This document shows, in pieces, positions 26,209 through 34,380 of a stretch of 64,000 bases of DNA. A program made the position numbers and the translations under genes. The DNA is taken from contig CAVTCJ010000016.1 in NCBI GenBank assembly GCA_963733145.1, positions 28,713-92,712 of the forward strand, given 5' to 3'. The notes under the pieces were generated by a model. That model was not told where the DNA came from and ran no database searches. It was given only the letters and a program-made list of their open reading frames with translations. This DNA comes from JAHIKV01 sp963733145. GTDB taxonomy: Bacteria > Planctomycetota > Planctomycetia > Pirellulales > Thermoguttaceae. Position 1 is the stretch's first letter; each line of letters opens with the position of its first letter.

Positions 26209-27204
26209 TCAGGCAACCGTTCGCAAGCGGGCCGCCTCGCGTTGCTCCTTTCTGCGCTCTCGCGCCTCGGCCAACTTGCGGTCGCGGGCGGCGAAGATTT
26301 CCGCTTCGCGTCCGGCCAGTTTGTCCGCCGGAGCGATGTAGCCGATGGCGCTGTGCAAACGCACTTCGTTGTAATGTTTCACATACTTGGACACAATCCG
26401 CACCGCGTCTTCCAACGAGATCGGCGTGCCGGGTCGGATGCACTCACCCTTGATGCTGCCGTGAAATCGCTCCAGCTTGCCGTTGCTCTGCGGATAGTAT
26501 GGGCTGGTGCGCACGTGCGTCATTCCGCAGAGGCGGATGAACTCCTTGAAGTCCTTGGCCAGGAACTGCGCGCCGTTGTCGCTGATGATGCGAGGCGTCT
26601 CGTTGGGAAACTTTTCTTTTGCCCGTTGCAGGATCGTCAACTCGTCTTGCTCGGTCATCGACGGGCGGATTTCCCGATGCACGACGTAGCGGCTGTAGCC
26701 GTCGAGGATTGTGGTGAGGTAGTAAAACGTGCCGTGTATGTTGATGTAGCTGATGTCGATATGCCAGTGTTCGTGCGGTTTTTGCGGCTGATGGAAGCCC
26801 GTGCCTTTCTTCGACGGCTTGTTGGTCGATCGTCCGATGCGGCCCGCCGCCTTCAACACGCGATACACGCTGCTGGGGCTGACGGCCACTACGTCGCGAT
26901 CGAGCATCATAAACGCCAATCGCCGATAGCCCTCCAACGGATACTCGAAGGAGAAGCGGATGATGGCCTGCTTTTCCCAGTCTTCGAGCCACCAGTCGCG
27001 CGGCACCCAGCCGTTGTGCTCGTTCCGCTTGCCGTAGCGTTGTTTCCAGTCGTGGAATTTGCTTTGGCCGATGCCCAGCCAAGCCACGAACCGCCGGGCC
27101 GGAACCTCGGTCCGCTCGTGCCAACGGCGCACGTAATCGACCACTTCATCGCGGGTGTCGTGGGGAACCCAGCGTCCGTTCAGAGTTCCCCAATGGATTT
27201 TTTT
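26209..27204 (-). CDS. IS3 OrfB transposase (DDE integrase domain), made by -1 frameshift
   Basis: The catalytic triad is visible: Asp in HEHWHIDISYINIHG, Asp in PRIISDNGAQFLAKDF, and Glu in YYPQSNGKLERFHGSIK. The HTH_21-like segment EYPLEGYRRLAFMMLDRDVVAVSPSSVYRVLKAAG precedes them. The longer open frame upstream to 27408 is out-of-frame OrfA sequence, so translation should enter at the A7 site (27198-27204). All three catalytic residues are present, so this copy may be active. Confidence 0.88.
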   Translation of the reverse strand, partial: KKIHWGTLNGRWVPHDTRDEVVDYVRRWHERTEVPARRFVAWLGIGQSKFHDWKQRYGKRNEHNGWVPRDWWLEDWEKQAIIRFSFEYPLEGYRRLAFMMLDRDVVAVSPSSVYRVLKAAGRIGRSTNKPSKKGTGFHQPQKPHEHWHIDISYINIHGTFYYLTTILDGYSRYVVHREIRPSMTEQDELTILQRAKEKFPNETPRIISDNGAQFLAKDFKEFIRLCGMTHVRTSPYYPQSNGKLERFHGSIKGECIRPGTPISLEDAVRIVSKYVKHYNEVRLHSAIGYIAPADKLAGREAEIFAARDRKLAEARERRKEQREAARLRTVA

Positions 27205-27506
27205 GCGCGGACGTTCTCCTCCATCAATTCGGAGATGACCTCGTTCTTCTGAACGAGCTTGGCCTCCAGCCGGGCGATCTTCTCCTCCTGCGCCGACACC
27301 TTGCTGGCGGCCCGTTTGGCCACCGGCTGGAAGATGGCCTCCAGATTGTCGACCAGGATTTTCTGCCAAGTGTAGATTTGATTGGGCTTGATGCCGTACT
27401 CGTCGCACAGGTCCGAGATGGGAACCTTATCGACCAGATACCTCTTAAGAATGGCTGCCTTCTGGTCGGTGCCAAAGCGTCGTCGTGGGGCGTTCTCGGA
27501 AAACAC
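27180..27506 (-). CDS. IS3 OrfA (helix-turn-helix)
   Basis: 108 residues, GTG start at 27506. The HTH_Tnp_1 domain reads RRRFGTDQKAAILKRYLVDKVPISDLCDEYGIKPNQIYTWQKIL. A leucine-zipper region follows (KIARLEAKLVQKNEVISELMEENV). The A7 run at 27198-27204, just before the stop at 27180, is a slippery site. A -1 slip joins ENVRAKK to IHWGTLNGRW of OrfB, giving the OrfAB transposase. Confidence 0.85.
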   Translation of the reverse strand: MFSENAPRRRFGTDQKAAILKRYLVDKVPISDLCDEYGIKPNQIYTWQKILVDNLEAIFQPVAKRAASKVSAQEEKIARLEAKLVQKNEVISELMEENVRAKKSIGEL

Positions 27507-28456
27507 TTCACCACGATCGGCATCGTCGGCCGGTCGTGCGCCAGGACTTCCGCATACGTATGGATGTTGTCGGCCTCGAATACGGCTTCCACGTAAAAGG
27601 TCACCGTGAGATTTCCCTCGCTGAACCCAAATGTGCTGGCCTTGTATGACTGATTCGTGGGGATTAGATCACCGCACCTTTCAGGATTATCGTCGATATA
27701 CGATCCGTCACGACGGTCCGGGCCATTCTTAAGCCAGATGCGAATCGCCCCGTTGTCAGATTGACCCGGCGGCACGGACCTGTCCGCCGGCACGGGCAAC
27801 GTCCCGGCCATAACGTAGTCGAACTCCAACAGCGTCCTCGAATAGTCAAGCCCCGCCGGCAAGGTTACGGTGATGGGATAAAACAATTCGCTTGCGTGGG
27901 CAGTGTCCTGCCCCAGATAAATGGTTCCCACAAAATACCCGTCCCAGCAATTCAGCACCCCATCTTGATCCCAGTCTCCCCAGTTGGGCAGAAGGAGTTT
28001 TCCCAATCCGTAGGGATGATCTTCCAAGTATTCCTCCTGATCGCTGTGATCTATACCGCCATAAATTGCGCTGTTGTCGGAATCGATGTCCATGTCGATG
28101 AACATATCGATCACCTTTGCCTCGACCGAATCCGCTACTTCCGTCTCGACGTCCGCCTGGGCGTAGTCGCCGTCCGGCTCGAAATGGGCGATCAAGCGGA
28201 TCGGATGCTGGGAATCATAATACTCTGCAAGGCCCTCGATCAACAAGTCCACCGCGTTGGCGTCCAGGGTGATCGGCAATGCCGTCTCGCGCGAGCGCGG
28301 CACCTGCACGCCGGTGGATTTCCACACCAAGACGTATTGGGCATACTGCGGTTCGCCGACAACTTCGATCCAGTACTTACCCGTCTGGCCGTTAGGCCCG
28401 TCAATTGTCAGCTTGGCGTGGACAAGATCATCGTCGCCGGCCAATAAGACCGGCAA
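27490..28456 (-). pseudogene. Truncated secreted-type hypothetical protein, cut by IS3 and the group II intron
   Basis: About 320 residues in one frame: LAGDDDLVHAKLTIDGPNGQTGKYWIEVVGEP, DYAQADVETEVADSVEAKVIDMFIDMDIDSDN, GDWDQDGVLNCWDGYF, YPITVTLPAGLDYSRTLLEFDYVM and TVTFYVEAVFEADNIHTYAEVLAHDRPTMPIVV. The Asp-rich and DxDxDG-like elements resemble dockerin/EF-type calcium repeats in planctomycete extracellular proteins. Beyond about 27490 the frame runs into IS3 DNA, and no authentic 5' end exists past 28456, where intron sequence begins. Both ends appear lost. Confidence 0.55.
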
Positions 28457-28673
28457 AGGGGTCGGAGAAAGCGCCGGTCAAAGCCGGCAAGGAGTAGCGG
28501 ATGAAAGAGCCGTACGGGAAAGGGCTAGCGACCCGTCCCGACCCTGAGTCATGCGCCGGTCATGGTAACATGGCGGGTGAAGCGTTGACAAGGGTACACG
28601 CAGGCCAGCCATTGAGCTCCGAAATCATCACTTCGGCGTGCCGACCTTGTTCCGACAGGGGGAAGGCCACACC

Positions 28674-28994
28674 ATGAGCGACGCCAAACGCAAGCCGCTC
28701 GCGGACGCCGCGGAGTCTGAGACCCTGCGCATGCGTGGAAACTCTTTGCACGGAAACCGGGAGACCCTGGAAACTCCCCCGCGGGACAACTGCGGGGGAC
28801 GGTCCGAAAAGGCAATTTGCCGCACAGCGGACATGCACGTTTCCAGGGAGTCGGACGATTCCATAGTACCCGAGAAGCGAGCGAACAAAACTGGCTCGAA
28901 AGCAGTGGCGGAGTTCGTGGAGGGAAGGGGATCGACCAAGGGCAACGTTACCCGAACCTTACTCGCACCGGACTCAGTGCCGGAGAAAGCGTGA
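28674..28994 (+). pseudogene. Remnant of group II intron-encoded protein, N-terminal leader only
   Basis: 106 codons start MSDAKRKPLADAAESETLRMRGNSLHGNRE and continue to IVPEKRANKTGSKAVAEFVEGRGSTKGN. This is the low-complexity leader that precedes the RT domain in many group II intron proteins (IVPxKxxNK...VEGRGxxKGN). The frame stops at SVPEKA before any RT motif; YADD, the X domain and the endonuclease are all absent. Confidence 0.75.
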
Positions 28995-29053
28995 CATCGG
29001 AACGAGTGGCGTGCGAAGAGGCCCAATGTCTCTTCGTCAACGACCCGAGGTAG

Positions 29054-29087
29054 GAGCCGTATGAGGTAGTTCCTCACGTACGGATCT
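29054..29087 (+). ncRNA. Group II intron domain V
   Basis: GAGCCGTATGAGGTAGTTCC then TCACGTACGGATCT forms the 34-base D5 hairpin with the AGC catalytic triad at its 5' base. It is followed by a GC-rich D6 hairpin. Confidence 0.8.
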
Positions 29088-29126
29088 GTGCGGGGGGCCG
29101 CCCGCAAGGGCGGTCCCTACCGCGAC

Positions 29127-29814
29127 AGTCGATTTCCGGGACGAAATTGTTGATTCCAAGTTGAACCGTTTGGGGTGAATAAAGGAGCCTGGAGATTTTT
29201 CATCAATACAAATTTACCAGTCGCAGTTATCCTCCCCGCAGCCGCCATTATACCACCGCATATGATGGAGAGAAGGCCACCTGCGGAGCGTTTCCGGTCG
29301 GCCGGGGCGACGGGGGTGCAAGTTGCATCTTGCCCCGTCAACATCAACTATTAGCCCGAAGGGCTTTCGGAAGGTAGCCCAGGGTTGCCGCGCAGCGGCC
29401 ACCCTGTTATGGTTGGACCTGTCAAGAGCCGTGTTGTGATTTTTTACTATTGGGTCATGGGTATATAAATATAACGCCCGCTCCGTCCCGTAGGGACAGT
29501 TGAAACGTGCCGCACCGTTTTCGGCCGTCCCTACGGGACTTGTGAGGAAATAAGGGTTTTTCCGCCGCCCCAGCCGCGAACTGCTGGGCTATTATCGACT
29601 GTCCGTACGGGACAAAGGTGTGGGTAACGGCAAGGCGTGGACGCCGGGGCTAAACGATTTTACCCAAAATCGCGCCGGGCACTCTGGTAATATGCCACAA
29701 ACACCCCCTCCTAACCCAATTCTCACAATATGCTCACACATCGCTAACATGCGACTGCTATCGTGAATCGTGTATTCGTCACCCCATTACCCAGTATGTA
29801 AGGATAAGGTCGAC
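29127..29814. other. Repeat-rich intergenic region upstream of pstS
   Basis: No convincing gene. It holds a TAGCCCAGGGTTGCCGCGCAGCGGC-type repeat (about 29370-29405). It also holds several TCCCGTAGGGAC/GTCCCTACGGGA words (29486-29615) and a single family A half-site GGCGTGGACGCCGGGGCTAAAC (29634-29655). An unassigned pstS promoter should lie in the last 150 bases, which are AT-richer. Confidence 0.6.
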
Positions 29815-30889
29815 ATGAACACGATCACCAGTAGCATCCTGAAGACCGTGGCCGCTGCCGCCGCGATGACCGCCGCCGTCGCGGTCGCCGACGTTCGCCT
29901 GCAAGGGGCCGGGGCGACGTTCCCCGCTCCGTTCTACAAACGGCTCGTCGCCGAGTACCAGAAACTGAATCCCGACGTGGCGATCGACTATCAATCGATC
30001 GGCTCCGGCGGAGGCATCAAGGCCTTCAGCGAAAAGACCGTCGACTTCGGCGCCAGCGACGCCCCGCTGAATCGCAAGGAGATGACCGGCGTCGGCGGCA
30101 AAGCGGCGATCATCGAAATCCCGAGCTGCGCCGGCGGCGTCGTGCCGACCTACAACCTGCCCGGCGTTAAGACGGACCTGAAGTTCACTGGCACGCTGCT
30201 GGCCGATATCTACCTCGGCAAAGTCACCAAGTGGAACGATCCGGCCATCGCCAAGCTCAATCCCGGCGTCGACCTGCCCGATATGACCATCACGCCCGCC
30301 TGGCGCACCGACGGGTCGGGCACTACCTTCGTCTGGACCAACTACCTCTGCACGCAGAGCGAAGATTTCAAGGGCACCGTCGGTCTGGGCAAGGCCGTCC
30401 GCTGGCCGGTCGGCCAGGGCGGCAAGGGCAACGAAGGCGTCACCGCCGTCGTACAACAGACCGTCGGCGGCCTGGGCTACGTGGAGCAGAGCTACGCCGA
30501 CCACAACCACATCCCCTACGGCGCAGTGCAAAACAAGAATGGCAAGTTCGTCAAGGCCTCGCCGGCGTCCGTTTCGGCGGCCGGCGGCGGCGCGGCGGCG
30601 CAACTGAAAGGCAACATCCTCGCGGCCAACATCTGGAATCAGCCCGGCGACGATGCCTATCCGATCGCCTCGTTCACCTACCTGCTGGTCTACAAGGACA
30701 TGCACAACCTGTCCAGCACAGGCCGAGGCCCAGGCCCTGGCCGATTTCCTCTGGTGGGCGACGCACGACGGGCAGAAGTACGCCTCCGATCTGGACTACG
30801 CCCCCCTGGCCGCCGGCGTGCAGGAGAAGAACGAAGCCGCCCTGAAAATGCTGAATTACAAGGGAAAAGCCCTGAACATCGGCCGGTAA
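29815..30889 (+). pseudogene. pstS: Phosphate-binding protein PstS, one frameshift near the C-terminus
   Basis: Periplasmic phosphate receptor of the high-affinity Pst uptake system. Signal peptide (SSILKTVAAAAAMTAAVAVA), then LQGAGATFPAPFYKRLVAEY, the phosphate loop IDYQSIGSGGGIKAF and FGASDAPL, TDGSGTTFVWTNYL and GKGNEGVTAVVQQT. The frame from 29815 runs true to YLLVYKDMHNL. One extra base near 30711-30722 is needed to reach AEAQALADFLWWATHDGQKYASDLDYAPLAAGV, ending at 30889. A ribosome binding site (AAGGATAAGG) precedes the ATG. The break is probably a sequence indel because everything else is conserved. Confidence 0.9.
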
Positions 30890-30929
30890 CAGCCGGAATA
30901 AACAGATTTGCATGATGTTGGGAAAAGAC

Positions 30930-31011
30930 GTTTAGCCCCGGCGCCCACGCCGGGAAGAGAAGACTTTTTTCCCGTCCCGTTGCGCACCCGGCGTGGACGC
31001 CGGGGCTAAAC
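30930..31011. repeat. Family A palindrome between pstS and pstC
   Basis: GTTTAGCCCCGGCGCCCACGCCGGG and CCCGGCGTGGACGCCGGGGCTAAAC arms are separated by about 30 bases. It is almost identical to 33232-33312. Confidence 0.88.
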
Positions 31012-31053
31012 GGACTTACTCCCACGATCACGAATAGTATTGGTGCCGGCGAC

Positions 31054-32177
31054 ATGTCGGAATTATCCAGCCAGATGCCGTCGCTCGCCTCCGCCTCCAG
31101 CGGCCCCCGCCGGCGATCGATGGTCGCCGAACGCCGCTGGCTGACCACGGATGCGGTCATGGCCGGGCTGGCCCGTCTGGGCGCCGTCAGCATTCTCTTC
31201 ATGCTGGCGGCGCTGATCGTGGTGCTGACCGTCACGGCCTGGCCCTCGATCACCGAGTACGGCGCCAAGTTCCTGGTCTCCAGCGAATGGCGGCCGAACG
31301 AATTGGAGGTCCCCGTCAAGGACGCGGCCGGGCACAACGTGTTCGAGGACGGCGAAATGCTCACCAAAACGCTGCCGCCGACGTTCGGCGCGTTGCCGGT
31401 GATCTACGGCACCGTCGTCAGTTCGATCCTCGCGCTGGTCTTCGCCGTGCCGCTGAGCTTCGGGGCGGCATTGTTCCTCGTGCGGTTGTGTCCCCGGATG
31501 CTCGTCGGCACGATCTCGTTCCTGGTGGAGTTCCTGGCGGCGATTCCTTCGATCGCTTACGGCATGTGGGGCCTGTTCGTGCTGGCCCCGTTTCTGCAAC
31601 GCTACATCGAACCGGCGCTGCGCTCCGCGCTGTCGTGGATACCCGGCGTGAACTCCTGGCTCTTCGTGCATACCGTGGAGCGCGGCGGTCAGGCCATTAC
31701 CAGCGACGTGGCCTTGACCGGTCGGGACATGTTTTGCGGCGGCCTGGTGTTGGCGATCATGATCCTGCCGATCATCACCGCCGTCAGCCGCGACGTGCTG
31801 AGAAGCGTTCCCCGCGCCAAATCGAGGGCACGCTGGCCCTGGGCGCGACGTGGTGGCAAAGCTCCGTCGAGATGCTCCGCTTCAGCCGCGCGGCCCTTTT
31901 CGGCGCGGTGATGCTCGGCTTGGCCCGGGCGGCCGGCGAAACCATGGCAGTCGAAATGGTCATCGGCAGCAACAACCAGATCAACCGGTCCCTCTTCGCC
32001 CCCGCCCAAACCATGAGCACCTTGCTGGCCAACGAGTTCGCCGAGGCCAGCTCGCCGATTCACCGCGCGGCGCTGGCCGAGGTGGCGCTGATTCTGCTGA
32101 TAATGTCGCTATTGTTCAACATCGTCGCCCGCTGGCTGGTCGTCGGCGCCGACGCCAACACGGCCGCCGCCCATTAA
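31054..32177 (+). pseudogene. pstC: Phosphate ABC permease PstC, one frameshift
   Basis: Inner-membrane permease subunit. The first frame (31054 to ~31815) gives the N-terminal helix LARLGAVSILFMLAALIVVLTV, the periplasmic segment, YGTVVSSILALVFAVPLSFGAALFLV, and FLVEFLAAIPSIAYGMWGLFVLAPF (the family SIAYGxxG region). A missing C in CCCGCGCC near 31817 shifts to the frame QIEGTLALGATWWQS and MLGLARAAGETMAVEMVIGS (the EAA loop and GETMA motif). That frame ends at 32177. The enlarged loop between helices 1 and 2 is usual for PstC. Confidence 0.9.
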
Positions 32178-32185
32178 GCAGTTAT

Positions 32186-32279
32186 CCAAAAACAACTTGT
32201 AGCACAGCCGCCCTCGGCTGTGCGAATTGCCTCGGACAGCCGGGGGCGGCTGTCCTACATATACCGAGGTTGTTTTTGG
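32186..32279. repeat. Inverted repeat CCAAAAACAAC...GTTGTTTTTGG between pstC and pstA
   Basis: Outer arms CCAAAAACAACTTGTAG and TACCGAGGTTGTTTTTGG enclose inner AGCCGCC-rich hairpins (GCACAGCCGCCCTCGGCTGTGC; GGACAGCCGGGGGCGGCTGTCC). Confidence 0.85.
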
Positions 32280-32309
32280 CCGACAACTAAACGCAGGGAG
32301 ACCGCCCGC

Positions 32310-33197
32310 TTGTCCGCCGCACGGAACATCTCGCCCGGCTACCAACGTTACCTGAACATCAAGAGCAGGGTGTTCCAGGCGTTGTGCGTGGCGTTCACCG
32401 CGGTGGTCCTCGTACTCCTGGTGCTGGTAACTGTCTACCTGCTGGTCCGGGGCGTCACCCACATCAATCTGGCGTTTTTCACCGAGCTGCCGATACCGCC
32501 CGGCATGGAGGGCGCCCCCGGCGGCATGGCCAACGGCCTGCTGGGCACGGTCATCCTGATCGCCCTGGCCGGCGCCGTCGGCATCCCGCTGGGCATGTTG
32601 GCGGGCATCTATCTCTCCGAATACTCCTCCAACTCCTGGCTGGATCGGCCGGTGCGCTTCGTCTCCGACCTGCTGGCCGGGGTGCCGAGCATCGTCGTCG
32701 GCATCCTCGGATACGAGTTGGTGGTCGTGCCGCTGGGCCAATTCAACGGCTACGCGGGCGCGGCGGCGCTGGCCTTCATCATGATTCCCATCGTCGCCCG
32801 CACCACCGAGGAGATGCTGCGGCTGGTGCCCCGCGGTTATCGCGAAGCCTCGATCGCCCTGGGCGCCACGAAGGCGCACACCATACTACACGTCGTCGTG
32901 CCCGCCGCCACCGGCGGTTTGGTCACCGGCGTCATGCTGTCGATCGCGCGGATCGCGGGCGAAACCGCCCCGCTGCTGTTCACCGCCTTGGGCACCCGGC
33001 TGTTGACCGTGAATCCCCACAATCCATTCCCCTCGCTGACCGTCCAGATTTTCGTCTACGCCACGGGCCCCTACAAGAGCGAGCAGAATCTGGCCTGGGC
33101 CGGCATGTTGATCCTGATCGCCCTGGTTTTCGCCCTGAATCTGTTTGTCCGCTTGACCATCCACACCATCCAACGCAAGAATCGACCATGGGCGTAA
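32310..33197 (+). CDS. pstA: Phosphate ABC permease PstA
   Basis: Second permease subunit. Helices AFTAVVLVLLVLVTVYLLV and NGLLGTVILIALAGAVGIPLGMLAGIYLSEY precede DLLAGVPSIVVGILGYELVVV. The EAA-type loop is EEMLRLVPRGYREASIALGATKAHTILHVVVPAA, followed by ARIAGETAPLLFTALG. All are family landmarks in one unbroken frame. The upstream part of the longer frame encodes the repeat at 32186-32279, so TTG at 32310 (AGGGAG ten bases upstream) is the likely start. The stop overlaps the pstB ATG. Confidence 0.9.
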   Translation: MSAARNISPGYQRYLNIKSRVFQALCVAFTAVVLVLLVLVTVYLLVRGVTHINLAFFTELPIPPGMEGAPGGMANGLLGTVILIALAGAVGIPLGMLAGIYLSEYSSNSWLDRPVRFVSDLLAGVPSIVVGILGYELVVVPLGQFNGYAGAAALAFIMIPIVARTTEEMLRLVPRGYREASIALGATKAHTILHVVVPAATGGLVTGVMLSIARIAGETAPLLFTALGTRLLTVNPHNPFPSLTVQIFVYATGPYKSEQNLAWAGMLILIALVFALNLFVRLTIHTIQRKNRPWA

Positions 33198-34105
33198 ATA
33201 GACCTGCGCGATATTTGGGAGAAGCCGGTTTGTTTAGCCCCGGCGTCCACGCCGGGAGGAAAATGCCAATTTCCCTGTGCGTTATGCACCCGGCGAGGAC
33301 GCCGGGGCTAAACGAGACCGAGGCTAACGCCCCCGATTCACCCGACCCGTCCGATTCCATCGTCCAAACCCGCAACCTCTGCCTCTACTACGGCGGCAAG
33401 CAAGCCCTCTTCGACGTGACGATGGATTTTCCCCGCCGGCAAGTCACGGCGCTGATCGGTCCCTCGGGCTGCGGCAAGTCGACGCTGCTCCGCTGCCTGA
33501 ACCGGATGAACGACCTGATCGACGGCGTCTCCGTCACCGGCAACATCCTGCTGGACGGCAACGAGGTCAACGACCCGGCTCTGGACGTGATCGCGCTCCG
33601 CCGCCGGGTCGGCATGGTCTTTCAGAAGGCCGTTCCCTTCCCCAAGACGATCTACGAGAACGTGGCCTACGGCCTGCGCATCGCCGGCGTCCGCGACCAC
33701 CGGGTGCTCGACGAGGCGGTGGAAAAAAGCCTCCGCCGCTCGGCCCTCTGGGACGAAGTCAAGGATCGGCTGAACGAATCCGCGCTGGGCTTCTCCGGCG
33801 GGCAGCACCAGCGGCTGTGCATCGCCCGGGCCATCGCCGTCAACCCCGAGATCATTCTCATGGACGAGCCGTGTTCGGCGTTGGACCCGCGTTCCACCGC
33901 CCGGATCGAGGACCTGATGGGCGAGTTGCGCGGGGAGTACACCATCATCACCGTGACCCACAATATGCAGCAGGCGGCCCGCGTCTCCGACTTCACGGCT
34001 TTCCTCTACGAAGGGTCGCTGATCGAGTTCGGACGGACCAAGCAGTTGTTCACCAAGCCGGAGAAGAAAGAGACCGAGGACTACATCACCGGCCGGTTCG
34101 GATAG
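33188..34105 (+). CDS. pstB: Phosphate ABC ATPase PstB with repeat-encoded N-terminal insertion
   Basis: Cytoplasmic ATPase of the Pst importer. Walker A GPSGCGKST; the PstB-type FQKAVPFPKTIYENVAYG; signature FSGGQHQRLC; Walker B IILMDEPCSALDP; switch His in ITVTHNMQQA. The ATG at 33188 overlaps the pstA stop, as expected for a coupled operon. The first ~40 residues include FSPGVHAG and HPARTPGLNETEA, encoded by a complete family A palindrome of 81 bases (27 codons) inserted without breaking the frame. Alternatively translation begins at ATG 33284 inside the repeat. phoU is not found downstream. Confidence 0.9.
   Translation: MGVNRPARYLGEAGLFSPGVHAGRKMPISLCVMHPARTPGLNETEANAPDSPDPSDSIVQTRNLCLYYGGKQALFDVTMDFPRRQVTALIGPSGCGKSTLLRCLNRMNDLIDGVSVTGNILLDGNEVNDPALDVIALRRRVGMVFQKAVPFPKTIYENVAYGLRIAGVRDHRVLDEAVEKSLRRSALWDEVKDRLNESALGFSGGQHQRLCIARAIAVNPEIILMDEPCSALDPRSTARIEDLMGELRGEYTIITVTHNMQQAARVSDFTAFLYEGSLIEFGRTKQLFTKPEKKETEDYITGRFG
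33232..33312. repeat. Family A palindrome inside the pstB reading frame
   Basis: GTTTAGCCCCGGCGTCCACGCCGGG and CCCGGCGAGGACGCCGGGGCTAAAC arms. Length 81 bases, a multiple of three, with no stop in the pstB frame. Confidence 0.88.
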
Positions 34106-34124
34106 AAAATCGGGGCGGCGGCGT

Positions 34125-34209
34125 AAAGGGGACAGTCCCATTTTCGCGGCAATCGAGCACTTTCCTAGGGCAACGTCCCTGACGCCGCGAAAATCGGGAC
34201 AGTCCCCAA
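34125..34209. repeat. Family B palindrome after pstB
   Basis: AAAGGGGACAGTCCCATTTTCGCGGC faces GCCGCGAAAATCGGGACAGTCCCC. Nearly the same element is at 45041-45123. Confidence 0.88.
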
Positions 34210-34380
34210 TCGGTGGGTAATCTCACGGTTGGGGATGCGGCAGATTTCCTAATCGCTACAGCTTATACAACCGATATATTCTGTGATCCGGGTCATAGTT
34301 GTCTAGTCTGGACAACATACGGTTGATTCCTGCTTGCGGGGCGGCGGAAGGCAGGAGGTCTGCCGGATGGGGGGTCGCAG

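Larger units (their letters stand above)
26209..27506 (-). mobile_element. IS3-family insertion sequence (orfA and orfB), ends not defined
   Basis: OrfA and OrfB lie in the standard IS3 arrangement on the minus strand, with OrfB in the -1 frame. No clean terminal inverted repeats or target duplication were found by eye. Interrupted gene fragments lie on both sides (25762-25975 and 27490-28456). Confidence 0.75.
28457..29126 (+). mobile_element. Group II intron derivative with deleted reverse transcriptase (5' end approximate)
   Basis: Domain I-like words of ORF-bearing bacterial group II introns are present (GAGTAGCGGATGAAAGAGCCG, GTACACGCAGGCCAGCCATTGAGC). The degenerate 5' end of the intron ORF follows. 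Domain V (29054-29087) and a domain VI-like hairpin end at CCTACCGCGAC (29126). Most of the reverse transcriptase is missing, so splicing would need a protein in trans. It lies between gene debris, and the exact 5' splice site was not determined. Confidence 0.75.
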
